From Bacteroidia bacterium (GTDB lineage Bacteria; Bacteroidota; Bacteroidia; J057), in contig JAWPMV010000001.1 in assembly GCA_033391075.1 (NCBI GenBank), forward strand, positions 6,572,001 through 6,636,000: a stretch of 64,000 nt of DNA, in the 5' to 3' direction. Shown here in pieces: positions 33,326 through 42,207 of this stretch (positions within the stretch are counted from its first letter, which is position 1; every line of letters starts with the position of its first letter). The translations under genes were made by a program, and so were the position numbers. A model generated the notes under the pieces. It was given only the letters and a program-made list of their open reading frames with translations. It searched no databases and had not been told where the DNA came from.

Positions 33326-35056
33326 ATGGAAAAATCCATCACAGCAAAGGCTCTCAGACAAAAATCCCGAGAGATTCAAGCCGATCAAATCAAGCACAAC
33401 ATGCGCATAGCCATCCTTGGCTATCGTTCCACCCAATTCCTCTCCAAATTCCTCATACAAGCCGGAGCTATTCAGGGCCTTGATATTGAGATTTATGAGG
33501 CTGATTATATACAGGTGGAAATGGAAGTGATGAATCCTGCTTCCCGACTCTATACCTTCAAGCCTGACTTCATTTGGATTATCAATTCCACCTACTTTTT
33601 ACAAAAGCTTTTTTATAAAAGTGCAGTAAAAAAGGACTTTGGAAAGGCAATTTCCCAGAAATATCAAGGCCTGGCTGAGCAGGTAAGGGCGCATAGTTCT
33701 GCACAATTAATCTTCAATAACTTCTTCGAAATTCCCGACAGCATTTACGGCCACTTTTCCAATAAAACTTCAATCTCATTTCTCAATCAGCTTAGAAGAA
33801 TAAATGTCTCCTTCATGGACCTGGCAGAATCCATCCAAGAGCTTCACCTCTTCGACTTGAATTCAATGATTCATACCAAAGGCCTGGATAGGGTTTTGGA
33901 TTCAGGCCTTCATATAAATGCAGACATTCCCTTTAGTATGGATTTCGAAGCAGAAATCGCCTGGGACTTTGCTTCTCTGCTCACGGTATTCAAAGGAGAG
34001 ATTAAAAAATGCCTCATCCTCGATTTGGACAATACGCTTTGGGGAGGCGTAATAGGGGATGATGGCTTGGAGGGTATTCAGATCGGAAGTTTAGGTATAG
34101 GAAAGGCTTTTACCGAATTACAAGGCTGGGCGAAAGCCTTAAAAGAACGGGGCATTATTCTAGCCATCTGTAGCAAGAATACAGAGGAGATCGCCAAAGA
34201 AGTATTTGAAAAACATGAGGAAATGATTCTGAGATTGGACGACATTGCAGTATTTGTAGCCAATTGGTCCAATAAAGCAGACAACATCCGACACATCCAG
34301 CAAGTCCTGAATATCGGCTTTGACTCTATGGTTTTTCTCGATGATAATCCGGCAGAGAGAGCATTGGTACAAAAAGAATTGCCAGAGGTAAGCGTTCCGG
34401 ATCTACCTCAAGATCCTGCAGAATATCTCCCCTTTCTCCGAAAACTCAGGCTTTTTGAAACCCTCTCTCTTTCCAGCCTGGATAAGGATCGCACTCGCCA
34501 ATATCAGGAAGAGGCCCAAAGGCGTTCGATGCAGTCCTCCTTTAGCAATATGGAGGACTACTTAATCTCCCTGAATATGAAAGGAAAAATCCTGCCTTTT
34601 CAGGATCAACATATAGCCCGCATTTCACAACTGAGTCAACGCTCCAATCAATTCAATCTGCGCACCATTCGATACACAGAAAGTGAGATCAAGTCCCTCC
34701 AGGAAAATTCTTTATACCTAGACTTTCAAGTTAGCCTGGAAGATACCTATGGGACATATGGATTGATTTCTATTGTCCTGCTTAAAAAAGAAAATTCGGA
34801 CCGCTTATTCATTGAGAACTGGCTGATGAGTTGTCGGGTTCTTAAGCGAGGGTTAGAAAAATTTGTACTCAATCATCTGCTGGAAAAAGCCAGAGAAATA
34901 GGAATAAAAAAGATTGTCGGGGAATACTTGCCCACGGCCAAAAACAAAATCGTTGAACATCATTATAAGGAATTGGGTTTTGAATCCCTGGGAAATAATC
35001 AATGGGAATTGGAGGTAGAAAACTACGAGGCAAAAACTCATTTCATCAACATTTAA
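33326..35056 (+). CDS. FkbH-like HAD-IIIC protein (glyceryl transfer)
   Basis: A 576-residue protein. Residues 1-220 resemble the SGNH-like N-terminal part of FkbH proteins. The HAD domain has LILDLDNTLWGGVIGDDG, with nucleophile Asp233 and partner Asp235, followed by ICSKNT near 288 and DDNPAERALV near 341. The last 130 residues resemble a GNAT domain (LIENWLMSCRVLKRGLEKFVL-type segment). FkbH enzymes load a glyceryl group from 1,3-bisphosphoglycerate onto an acyl carrier domain for polyketides or related products. A carrier domain is encoded by the convergent operon 330 bp away, making a functional link plausible but unproven. Confidence 0.88.
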   Translation: MEKSITAKALRQKSREIQADQIKHNMRIAILGYRSTQFLSKFLIQAGAIQGLDIEIYEADYIQVEMEVMNPASRLYTFKPDFIWIINSTYFLQKLFYKSAVKKDFGKAISQKYQGLAEQVRAHSSAQLIFNNFFEIPDSIYGHFSNKTSISFLNQLRRINVSFMDLAESIQELHLFDLNSMIHTKGLDRVLDSGLHINADIPFSMDFEAEIAWDFASLLTVFKGEIKKCLILDLDNTLWGGVIGDDGLEGIQIGSLGIGKAFTELQGWAKALKERGIILAICSKNTEEIAKEVFEKHEEMILRLDDIAVFVANWSNKADNIRHIQQVLNIGFDSMVFLDDNPAERALVQKELPEVSVPDLPQDPAEYLPFLRKLRLFETLSLSSLDKDRTRQYQEEAQRRSMQSSFSNMEDYLISLNMKGKILPFQDQHIARISQLSQRSNQFNLRTIRYTESEIKSLQENSLYLDFQVSLEDTYGTYGLISIVLLKKENSDRLFIENWLMSCRVLKRGLEKFVLNHLLEKAREIGIKKIVGEYLPTAKNKIVEHHYKELGFESLGNNQWELEVENYEAKTHFINI

Positions 35057-35073
35057 CTTATTTGAATGAAATG

Positions 35074-35353
35074 AAAACAAGATTCCTCGGCACACAGCCC
35101 AGTCCTCTCCCAAGCCTCGGAATGACAAAAACGGACCGCTCATCTCGAAGCTTGGCTGCGCGATGGACTGCGGCTGAGAGATCATGTATTATCTGTACGA
35201 ACCAAAAACAAGATTCCTCGGCACACAGCCCAGTCCTCTCCCAAGCCTCGGAATGACAAAAACGGACCGCTCATCTCGAAGCTTGGCTGCGCGATGGACT
35301 GCGGGCTGAGAGATCATGTATTATCTGTACGAACCAAAAACAAAATTCCGAGG
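35074..35353. repeat. Tandem direct repeat, about 131-bp unit, 2+ copies
   Basis: Two nearly identical copies lie head to tail; GATTCCTCGG recurs at 35081 and 35212. The second copy differs by one inserted G (GCGGGCTGAG versus GCGGCTGAG), and a third partial copy begins CAAAATTCCGAGG. Each unit contains an imperfect palindrome ATTCCTCGG ... CCTCGGAAT and a TCTCGAAGCTTGGCTGCG segment, so it belongs to the REP-like families of this genome. The interval between the FkbH-like gene and the sulfotransferase gene contains nothing else. Confidence 0.9.
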
Positions 35354-35389
35354 AAGATAGAATCACCGCGAGAATGAAAAAGACCTTCT

Positions 35390-36481
35390 TTAAGTATTGA
35401 CCAAAACCTCCTCCCGTTCATAGCCAAATTCCTCAAAGACAAATCCCATACGCTCATTGATCTCTCTTTTGATTTCAGGACTTAAAGGATCATAGCTATT
35501 CTGCCGATATGAAGTAATGGAATCCAGGTACTTAGAGATCGCTGATTCATTCATTTCTTCACCCAAAAAGGAATATATCTTCTTCAAATTTTCTAAGGGA
35601 GCACTCTTCAGTTCATCAAATCCCAGTACCATCAAATTTCCTTCAGGAATCAACTCCTTATCTCGCACCCAGGCACGATGCACTTCCTCATACATGTCCA
35701 GGACCAATTGATCCCTGCTACGTTTTAGTTCTTCTAAAGACTGAAAATTGACCATTTGAAACCAGGAGTCATATAAATGCATGCTGGATCGTATGGTTTC
35801 GTAAGGGTTTCGATGAATATGAATAAAACGAGCATCCGGATAGAGTTCCAGAAGCATGGGAATCCGAGCCGTATGGGCCGGAGATTTTAGCACCAAGGAC
35901 CGATGATCTCCTCTCAGTTTTTGAAATTTCTGCAGGAACCAACTATAATTTTTCTTCCACTTCTGCTTATCTCTTTCAGATGCTTTCTGAAAAGACACAT
36001 AGCTCCTGTATTGCTCTGCATCCCTGGGAAAATGAATCGCCAGATAAGAAGAAGGAGCCCCTAAAGAAGCCAGGGCAATTTCTTCCTCCTGCACACTCGC
36101 CATCACCATTTTCATTTGATCCATCAGACGTACGCCCGGCCCCATTTGATCAAGTATCGGAGCCAGCCATTTTTCCGCCATAAAGTTGTGAGGAAAAGCT
36201 GCCTGAAAAGTATTGGGTGAAAGAAAGCTGCCGTCTATATTCAGAAGATTGTGTAAGTGTGTAGTTCCACTCCTCCAATGTCCCAATATGTAAATGGGCT
36301 TTTTTATCTCTCCTTTATAGCTTCGAAATCTTTCAGGCAATCCTATCAGGGTATTTAAACAGGCCATGAAAAAATGCAGATAAATGTCAAGAATAGAAGC
36401 CAGTCTAAGCCTGAAACCTTGCTTTCTGAATAGGCGAAAGAAGGTGCTGAAATCCGCTCCATATAAAAAAGAAATTTTCAT
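35390..36481 (-). CDS. Sulfotransferase (PAPS-dependent)
   Basis: A 363-residue protein. The 5'-phosphosulfate-binding loop is GHWRSGTTHLHNLL (67-80), and the 3'-phosphate-binding segment is FIHIHRNPYETIRSSMHLY (about 219-237). LVLKSPAHTARIPMLLELYP near 197-216 is the conserved linker between them. The length and motifs fit the Sulfotransfer_3 group, which puts sulfate on hydroxyls of lipids, glycans or small molecules. It is the last gene of a five-gene operon, 5 bp after the condensation-carrier gene, so the acceptor is likely the product of that pathway. No PAPS synthesis gene is present in the window. Confidence 0.87.
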   Translation of the reverse strand: MKISFLYGADFSTFFRLFRKQGFRLRLASILDIYLHFFMACLNTLIGLPERFRSYKGEIKKPIYILGHWRSGTTHLHNLLNIDGSFLSPNTFQAAFPHNFMAEKWLAPILDQMGPGVRLMDQMKMVMASVQEEEIALASLGAPSSYLAIHFPRDAEQYRSYVSFQKASERDKQKWKKNYSWFLQKFQKLRGDHRSLVLKSPAHTARIPMLLELYPDARFIHIHRNPYETIRSSMHLYDSWFQMVNFQSLEELKRSRDQLVLDMYEEVHRAWVRDKELIPEGNLMVLGFDELKSAPLENLKKIYSFLGEEMNESAISKYLDSITSYRQNSYDPLSPEIKREINERMGFVFEEFGYEREEVLVNT

Positions 36482-36486
36482 GTGTC

Positions 36487-37920
36487 TTATTTTGATGAGC
36501 GAAAGGGCTCCATTATTTGGATCAGTTCACGAATATTCAAATCACCCCCCGTATTGAGTGCCTGACTTACAAAAGAGCTTTGAGGTTCCAATTGAAAATC
36601 ATCAGCCAATTCAGAGAGCATAGAAAGTAATTTGAGAGAATCTCCCCCCAGATTATGAAACTTTTCATCTGCATGAATGATCTCAGGCGGGCATGCTAAA
36701 ATATCAATCCAGAGTTTTTTCAGTTCTTCGAAATCTCCGCCATTTAATTCTCCATAAGTCTCTTCTCTTTTTTCCTCTTTCAAATCAAATGTCAAATGTT
36801 CCCGTATTTCTTCCTTAATTTTTTCTCCATCCAGATGTGCAGGAAAACTACAGCAGATCAGACTTCTCTCCTTTTGCAAAATGACATTGGTACAAAATGG
36901 AGCCAGGGGAATGAATACCGGAAGAGAAATAAGATGGGAAGCCTGGAAATTGGCGGTCTGATAGTCGGACAAGTCTATACTTCCATTATCTGAAAGGATC
37001 GCGCTCATGGGAAAGGATTTTAGTTTCCGTGCCTTGCGAATTCCCATTTTCATCAAGCTTTTCAGCAGGAATCCAGGGCTTGCGCTTGCCAGCTTTTCCC
37101 ATCGATCTATTCTCAATTCTTGCTTCTCATGCAAGGCTTGCAAAAGCATCGCCTGAACCTCCTGCCAACTCTGTTGAGGTTCAACCTGCAAATATATGGG
37201 CAAACTCAGGTTGGATGCAGCTTGTTTCGCTTCTTCATGCCTCCGTAAATCAACCGGAATCATGATGCGACTACCATCTCCAAACTTTTGCGCATACCAG
37301 ACTGCTACTTTCGCCAGAGGTGCTTCAATCTTTAGGGGAATATCTATCAATTGCGTTTGATAGTCAATCGGATTATCGGAAAGGAAGAAGCCTGGCCATT
37401 GGAATAAGTAGGAAGCTCGGGCTATTTCTCCATCTGCATCTAATTGCTCTCTTAAGGCTTCATCTGAATCAAATCCAGTATATATCTCAAGCGCTTCTTT
37501 TCTGAGCAGGGCAAAAAGAGCTTGAAGGATAATTTGAGCCCCTTTAGCATCGACTACACTATGATGAATTCGAAATAGAAGTTCTCTTTCGTCAAAAAGC
37601 TGAAACTCCATCAAGCTCCCCTTTAGATTCGGAAGTGTCTTCCTATAAATCTCATGATTCAAATCTTCTGGTGCCAGTTCATTATGTACAATTAGCTCGG
37701 GCAGTTCTCCCTCAAAAGACCAGTACTTGCCCCTCGATTGTATCCTCAACTGAGGGAGTATGTTTGCCAGCCTGGAAATTGCCTGCTCCAATTCCTTAGC
37801 TTCAATCTTTCCTTTTCCTTTAACCAAAAACTGTAAACAAAAAGAAGGAGCAACCTCCTGGCCAAGGGAATAGATATATTCATTGAAGGTCTTTTTCCGA
37901 CCTAAAGGCTTATTAGGCAT
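36487..37920 (-). CDS. Condensation/PapA-superfamily acyltransferase with C-terminal carrier domain
   Basis: A 477-residue two-domain protein. Residues 20-380 fit the chloramphenicol-acetyltransferase-like condensation superfamily: the active-site HHSVVDAKG (His119, His120, Asp124, Gly127) follows the HHxxxDxxG form, and IMIPVDLRRH near 218 and the LSLPVFIPLAP segment near 330 are typical structural motifs. Residues 400-470 are a peptidyl/acyl carrier domain with LGGDSLKLL, where Ser428 is the phosphopantetheine site. No adenylation or ketosynthase domain is present. Such proteins transfer acyl groups from or to carrier thioesters. It overlaps the alpha/beta-fold gene upstream by 8 bp, so translation is coupled. 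Confidence 0.83.
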   Translation of the reverse strand: MPNKPLGRKKTFNEYIYSLGQEVAPSFCLQFLVKGKGKIEAKELEQAISRLANILPQLRIQSRGKYWSFEGELPELIVHNELAPEDLNHEIYRKTLPNLKGSLMEFQLFDERELLFRIHHSVVDAKGAQIILQALFALLRKEALEIYTGFDSDEALREQLDADGEIARASYLFQWPGFFLSDNPIDYQTQLIDIPLKIEAPLAKVAVWYAQKFGDGSRIMIPVDLRRHEEAKQAASNLSLPIYLQVEPQQSWQEVQAMLLQALHEKQELRIDRWEKLASASPGFLLKSLMKMGIRKARKLKSFPMSAILSDNGSIDLSDYQTANFQASHLISLPVFIPLAPFCTNVILQKERSLICCSFPAHLDGEKIKEEIREHLTFDLKEEKREETYGELNGGDFEELKKLWIDILACPPEIIHADEKFHNLGGDSLKLLSMLSELADDFQLEPQSSFVSQALNTGGDLNIRELIQIMEPFRSSK

Positions 37921-38755
37921 AGATAAATTCGCTTACTTCCTGGTTAAAACGCTGGGGTTCCTCAGCCATCAGAAGATGGCCTGCTGCCGGATAAAAATAA
38001 CTGAGCTCTGGCCCTAGTTTGTCAATCAGACGTTTGCCTCTTTTCAATGGCAAGACCTGATTTTTCTCTCCCCAACAAACCATTGTCCGGGGAAGTTCTG
38101 CTTCCTTATCTTCAAAGTGGTCAAATTTATTAAAGCTATAGAGGCCTTTGATCAACATGATGCGAGACTGGGCCTGCATAGGATGTGTAATACCTGCCAA
38201 TATTCGCTGAAAAATCTCATTTCTGCTTTCCGGTTTTCTTCCATAGAGTCTGCTGACCACCTTTTTTCGGACGAAAGCAAATTTGGAAACGAGAAACATC
38301 AAAGCATACAACTGCTCATCAAAGGTATTCCCATTGGGAGTAAACATATAGGGATGAAAGTATTGCATCATCGAAGCTCCTCCGCAAATGTTGCAGAGAA
38401 TCTGGGCTTCTACTTTCTCCGGTTGTTGTAAACTATATTCCAGACAAATAGCGGCTCCTATGCAATTGCCCATGAGAATAGGATTTTCGAGCCCCTGATC
38501 ATCAATAAATCGAGCCAAAGCATCCACATATAAATCAAGGGTAAATGGGATTCGAGGTCTGGAAGAATCTCCAAAACCTATCAGGTCAAAGGCGATTACC
38601 TGATGATTCTTCGAAAATTTTTCGATCTGGTTTTTCCAGATTATATGGCTGCAACCACCATTGTGAAGCATGATCATTGCTTGCCCCTCGCCTGACTCAT
38701 GATAAGCCATTTCCATTCCCTCATATTCATATGTTCGATTGGTATGTATCAACAT
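37913..38755 (-). CDS. Alpha/beta-hydrolase-fold protein with Cys nucleophile
   Basis: A 280-residue alpha/beta-fold protein. The oxyanion-hole region is IMLHNGGCSHIIW (28-40), and FDLIGFGDSSRP (56-67) is typical of the fold. The nucleophile elbow is MGNCIG, with Cys98 where Ser is usual. The acid loop reads WGEKNQVLP with Asn232 in place of the common Asp, while the catalytic His260 (AAGHLL) is present. A Cys elbow occurs in dienelactone hydrolases and PHA synthases, where it carries an acyl thioester, so an acyltransferase role is as likely as hydrolysis. It is 17 bp downstream of the desaturase gene within the operon. Confidence 0.85.
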   Translation of the reverse strand: MLIHTNRTYEYEGMEMAYHESGEGQAMIMLHNGGCSHIIWKNQIEKFSKNHQVIAFDLIGFGDSSRPRIPFTLDLYVDALARFIDDQGLENPILMGNCIGAAICLEYSLQQPEKVEAQILCNICGGASMMQYFHPYMFTPNGNTFDEQLYALMFLVSKFAFVRKKVVSRLYGRKPESRNEIFQRILAGITHPMQAQSRIMLIKGLYSFNKFDHFEDKEAELPRTMVCWGEKNQVLPLKRGKRLIDKLGPELSYFYPAAGHLLMAEEPQRFNQEVSEFIYA

Positions 38756-38772
38756 ATTTATTCTTTCTTATG

Positions 38773-39897
38773 CTAGGCAAACTTTATTGTTTTGGGCTCA
38801 TGTTCTGGCCTTTTTCCCATTTTTCTAAGATGCTCGTAATGGGCGGAAATAGCTTTGCCAAAACTCTCATATTCAAAATAGGGAATCCCAAATTCCTCGG
38901 CGGTTTGCTTTACGATGGGAGCAAGTTGGGGATAATGTACATGGCTGATTCCTGGAAATAGGTGATGTTCAATCTGATGGTTCAAACCGCCCGTCAACCA
39001 ATGGGCAATGGTAGATCCCGGAGCCCAATTCGCGGTTGTATACAGTTGATGAACGAACCAGTTGTTTTCGATATTCCCATCTTCATCAGGTAGCGGCATT
39101 TCTGATACCTCAGTCAAATGCGCCAACTGAAATACCAAAGTTAGCGCAATTCCCGCAACCAAATGCAGAAAGGCAAAGCCAAAAAGGATTTTCCAAAGCG
39201 GCAAATCAAGAAGCAGAATAGGAATTCCCAGCCAGAAAAACCAAACCCCTATTTTGATCAAAGCCATCTTGATCCAGTTTTTTTCCGGTTTATCTGCATT
39301 TTTTCTAATCAGATTGAGTTTACTGAACTTATACAGTTTCATAAAATCAGTCAGGAACATCCAGGTAAGGGTAAGTAGGCTATATAGTAAAAATGCATAA
39401 TACTGCTGAAAACGATGCTTGGGCTTCCACTCCATCTCCTCAGAAAATCGTAACAAACCGGCGCCTGATTCCAGGTCTATATCATGCTCTGGAATATTGG
39501 TATAGGCATGATGCAGTTCATTGTGGCCTACAAGCCAGATAAGTTTATCTCCCCCTAGCAGATACATACTATTTGCAGCCCATTTATTCATCCAGGGTTT
39601 AGAAGAAAACGTGCCGTGGCAGCCTTCATGCATGATGGAGCTTCCTGCAAGGAAAAACCCAAATCCTATCACTCCACAAAGAACTAGCATCATCCCCTCA
39701 CTCATTTCTACAGTAAGAATCAGGAAATAGGGGAGAAGCCAAATGAGAAGAATCGGAATTGATTTCCGCATCAAGGGAGTATCTCCTTTTCGGGAGAGAT
39801 TGTTCTCCTTGAAATATGCATGGATACGCGACTTCAAGGTCTGCGTAAAATCCTGGTTTGCACTTCGGGTATAATTGATATTAGGATTCTTTTTCAT
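38773..39897 (-). CDS. Membrane fatty-acid desaturase (three His-box type)
   Basis: A 374-residue integral membrane di-iron enzyme. The three histidine boxes are HEGCH (90-94), HNELHH (125-130) and QIEHH (308-312 in LNHQIEHHLFPGISHVHY). A Gln in the last box is characteristic of front-end (delta-5/delta-6-like) desaturases and related acyl-lipid enzymes. Four to six membrane segments are visible. It introduces a double bond into an acyl chain, here probably that of the operon's product. Its start overlaps the end of the MMPL gene by 17 bp. The regioselectivity cannot be told from sequence. Confidence 0.93.
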   Translation of the reverse strand: MKKNPNINYTRSANQDFTQTLKSRIHAYFKENNLSRKGDTPLMRKSIPILLIWLLPYFLILTVEMSEGMMLVLCGVIGFGFFLAGSSIMHEGCHGTFSSKPWMNKWAANSMYLLGGDKLIWLVGHNELHHAYTNIPEHDIDLESGAGLLRFSEEMEWKPKHRFQQYYAFLLYSLLTLTWMFLTDFMKLYKFSKLNLIRKNADKPEKNWIKMALIKIGVWFFWLGIPILLLDLPLWKILFGFAFLHLVAGIALTLVFQLAHLTEVSEMPLPDEDGNIENNWFVHQLYTTANWAPGSTIAHWLTGGLNHQIEHHLFPGISHVHYPQLAPIVKQTAEEFGIPYFEYESFGKAISAHYEHLRKMGKRPEHEPKTIKFA

Positions 39898-41923
39898 GTA
39901 AATTCAAAGACTTTTTCCGGATCATAGCTAACAAGGCCGGAAGGATGAATATGTCAGAAAGGAAGGCAAAAAAACAGCCGATCACCATAGAGAGGCCCAA
40001 TACACTCACCGCTTCCAAACCGGAGAAAATGAGCACAGAGAAACTCAAGCCAAAGACCAGGCTAGTCATCAGAATCGGTTTTGCCGCATCTCTGATAACA
40101 GGATCAAAAGAAGAAGACGAAGATTTATGTTTCTGATAGCTAGCGAGGATATGCATAGTATCATCGATAGCTATCCCAAAGGCAATGGTAAATACGATAC
40201 TGGTTCCGGCCCTCAACTCAATTCCCATTAATCCATAAACCGAAGCAAGGATCAATAGCGGGATGGTATTCACCAGAATAGAGATAGCAGCTTCAGGCAG
40301 AGCTTTAAAATATATCGCCAGTAAAATGAAGGTTATGGATAAAGCCGTGCACAACCCCAGGGCAATCGATCGGGTGATATCATCGGTGTTTTTATCCATC
40401 ATTCGAGCCTGGCCCGTTTGTCGGATATGAAGTTTATCAAACAAAGGATTGCTACTAAGTATCTGCTTCAATTTATCATAGCGTTCTACCGCTTCTTTAC
40501 TCCCTATATCCCTCATCAGGCCATAAAAGCGAAAATATTTTCCATCTTCAGACATGAGTTTAAGGTAAGCATCTTCCCCCCTTTTAGGACCTACCAAAAA
40601 TCTTGTGCCCATATAACTTTTGATAAGGCTATCGAGCTTTTGCAATACCATCGGAGCGGGCAATTCTTCTGAGCCTGTGTTCTCAATCAGAATAGAGAGA
40701 GGGCGTATACCTGCAAAATTCTGGTCAAAGTGTAAAGCTTCCTGGCGGATTGAGGAGTCTATAGAAACCCCCTGTATCATATAGGAATTCTTCCTCAGCT
40801 TGCTTATTCCGCTTATCGTAATCAGAATAAAGCAGGAAATTATGCCCCAAAGTATCCACTTGTTTTGGTAATTCTCTTGAATCCAGCTATGCATCTTCTC
40901 CAGAAGTCTATCAACAGCCTTCCTGCTTTTATACTTCTCAGGGGAAATGCCGGAAAATAAAAGTAGGCTAAAGCAAAAGGTGTACATGACTCCCACTGCC
41001 ACAAATCCTCCAAATTCCATAATGGAGGAAATCTCCGTAGTAATCAAACTTCCAAAACCAATCGCTGTGGTAATACTTGTTAGTAACAAGGCAGGAAAAT
41101 GGTATTTCACCCTTCCCAGACTATCCCAGGGTCCGGCTCCTTTCACAATATGAATGATATCCGAAACCGATATAATCAGAATTAGGGTTGGAATCAGGGT
41201 GGTGAACAGGTTTATATGAAAGCCTAATCTTCCCATCAATCCCATTGTAAACAGGATGGAAAAAAAGGGAACGGACAAACTGAGTAACAGAATTCTTATC
41301 GAACCCAGGATCGCATACAAGATGAGAAGAATGAGGAGAAAGCATAGGAGAAAAAGGAAACCAGAATTCTCCTTCATAAATTCTTCCAGGGAACGGGTCA
41401 AATAAACCTTACCTGCCAGACGAATCTGTTCTGGTGGAAAGGACTTCAATTGCTCCTTGATTTCCCCTAAAAAGTCATCCATCGCTTCTTTCTCGATAAA
41501 CTCCTTATGCAGAATAAGGAAAGAAGCCAATCGATGGTCTTCACTTACAAATAGGTTACGGCCTTCTATCTTTTCGACAAATCTCTTCCTGACGCGAAGA
41601 CCTGCCGGAGTCCAGTCATCAATCCAAAATACTTCTTCTACTTCCTCCAGCATACGTAGTCCCTCTTTGACTTCTTTCAATTTGTCAAGAAAGTTCTTGT
41701 CATAAATGCTGGAATCTGATCGAAAGGAAACGAGAAGAAATTGATCATCATGGCCAAAGATTTCCCGATACTTCAGATAAATGCTTAGCTCATCTCCACT
41801 TGCTGAAAAGTAATCATCCATATTGTGGGAAATGCGAAGCTCTGCCAATCCGGGAGCTAGTAGTGCACTCGCCAGAACCATCAAAAACAGGATCACTTTT
41901 CTATATGCAAGAAGGTACTTCAT
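39881..41923 (-). CDS. MMPL/RND-family lipid transporter
   Basis: A 680-residue transporter. It has an N-terminal helix, a periplasmic domain (about 30-190), five or six helices with ILIISVSDIIHI near 250, a second helix-loop half from about 350, and a final helix set with FTIAFGIAIDDTMHILASY near 595. The IAIDDTMHI motif with paired Asp is the proton-relay signature of MMPL/RND proteins. MMPL proteins export lipids such as mycobacterial glycolipids. First gene of the operon; its ATG follows an intergenic region of about 280 bp shared with the divergent oxidoreductase, where the promoter must lie. Confidence 0.9.
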   Translation of the reverse strand: MKYLLAYRKVILFLMVLASALLAPGLAELRISHNMDDYFSASGDELSIYLKYREIFGHDDQFLLVSFRSDSSIYDKNFLDKLKEVKEGLRMLEEVEEVFWIDDWTPAGLRVRKRFVEKIEGRNLFVSEDHRLASFLILHKEFIEKEAMDDFLGEIKEQLKSFPPEQIRLAGKVYLTRSLEEFMKENSGFLFLLCFLLILLILYAILGSIRILLLSLSVPFFSILFTMGLMGRLGFHINLFTTLIPTLILIISVSDIIHIVKGAGPWDSLGRVKYHFPALLLTSITTAIGFGSLITTEISSIMEFGGFVAVGVMYTFCFSLLLFSGISPEKYKSRKAVDRLLEKMHSWIQENYQNKWILWGIISCFILITISGISKLRKNSYMIQGVSIDSSIRQEALHFDQNFAGIRPLSILIENTGSEELPAPMVLQKLDSLIKSYMGTRFLVGPKRGEDAYLKLMSEDGKYFRFYGLMRDIGSKEAVERYDKLKQILSSNPLFDKLHIRQTGQARMMDKNTDDITRSIALGLCTALSITFILLAIYFKALPEAAISILVNTIPLLILASVYGLMGIELRAGTSIVFTIAFGIAIDDTMHILASYQKHKSSSSSFDPVIRDAAKPILMTSLVFGLSFSVLIFSGLEAVSVLGLSMVIGCFFAFLSDIFILPALLAMIRKKSLNLHEKES

Positions 41924-42207
41924 TTGACTGCTTGGGCTTAATCCGGAAATCTGGAAAATGTCTATGAGGGTAAAACTAGGAGTAGAAAGTTAAAGGGCGA
42001 AAAGGATTTTTGCTCTGAAAAGTTGATTTTTTGCAGAAAACCCAAATTCATACGTCCAGGCTTCACATTTTAGGATAATTACGTAAAAATTCATCTTCGG
42101 AGAATGCAACTAGCCACTAAACGATAAAAGCGATCGATTCCTCGAATTTATCCGATCCTTTATTTGCTTTTTTGTATGTTGAAAATCATCATCCAAATTT
42201 CCACGCA

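Noticed and set aside
33214-33483. Reading frame before and across the FkbH-like start
   Set aside because: Overlaps the FkbH-like gene in another frame and starts in repeat-rich non-coding sequence.
35002-35256. 84-residue frame in the tandem repeat
   Set aside because: Made of repeat sequence and overlaps the FkbH-like 3' end; no protein similarity.
35074-35353. CRISPR-like array
   Set aside because: Units are 131 bp long and continuous without unique spacers, and no cas gene is present.
35390-38755. CurM-type olefin-forming sulfotransferase plus thioesterase
   Set aside because: The sulfotransferase and alpha/beta protein are separate, and the latter has a Cys/Asn site unlike a thioesterase. 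The MMPL, desaturase and acyltransferase favour a lipid pathway. Kept only as an alternative.
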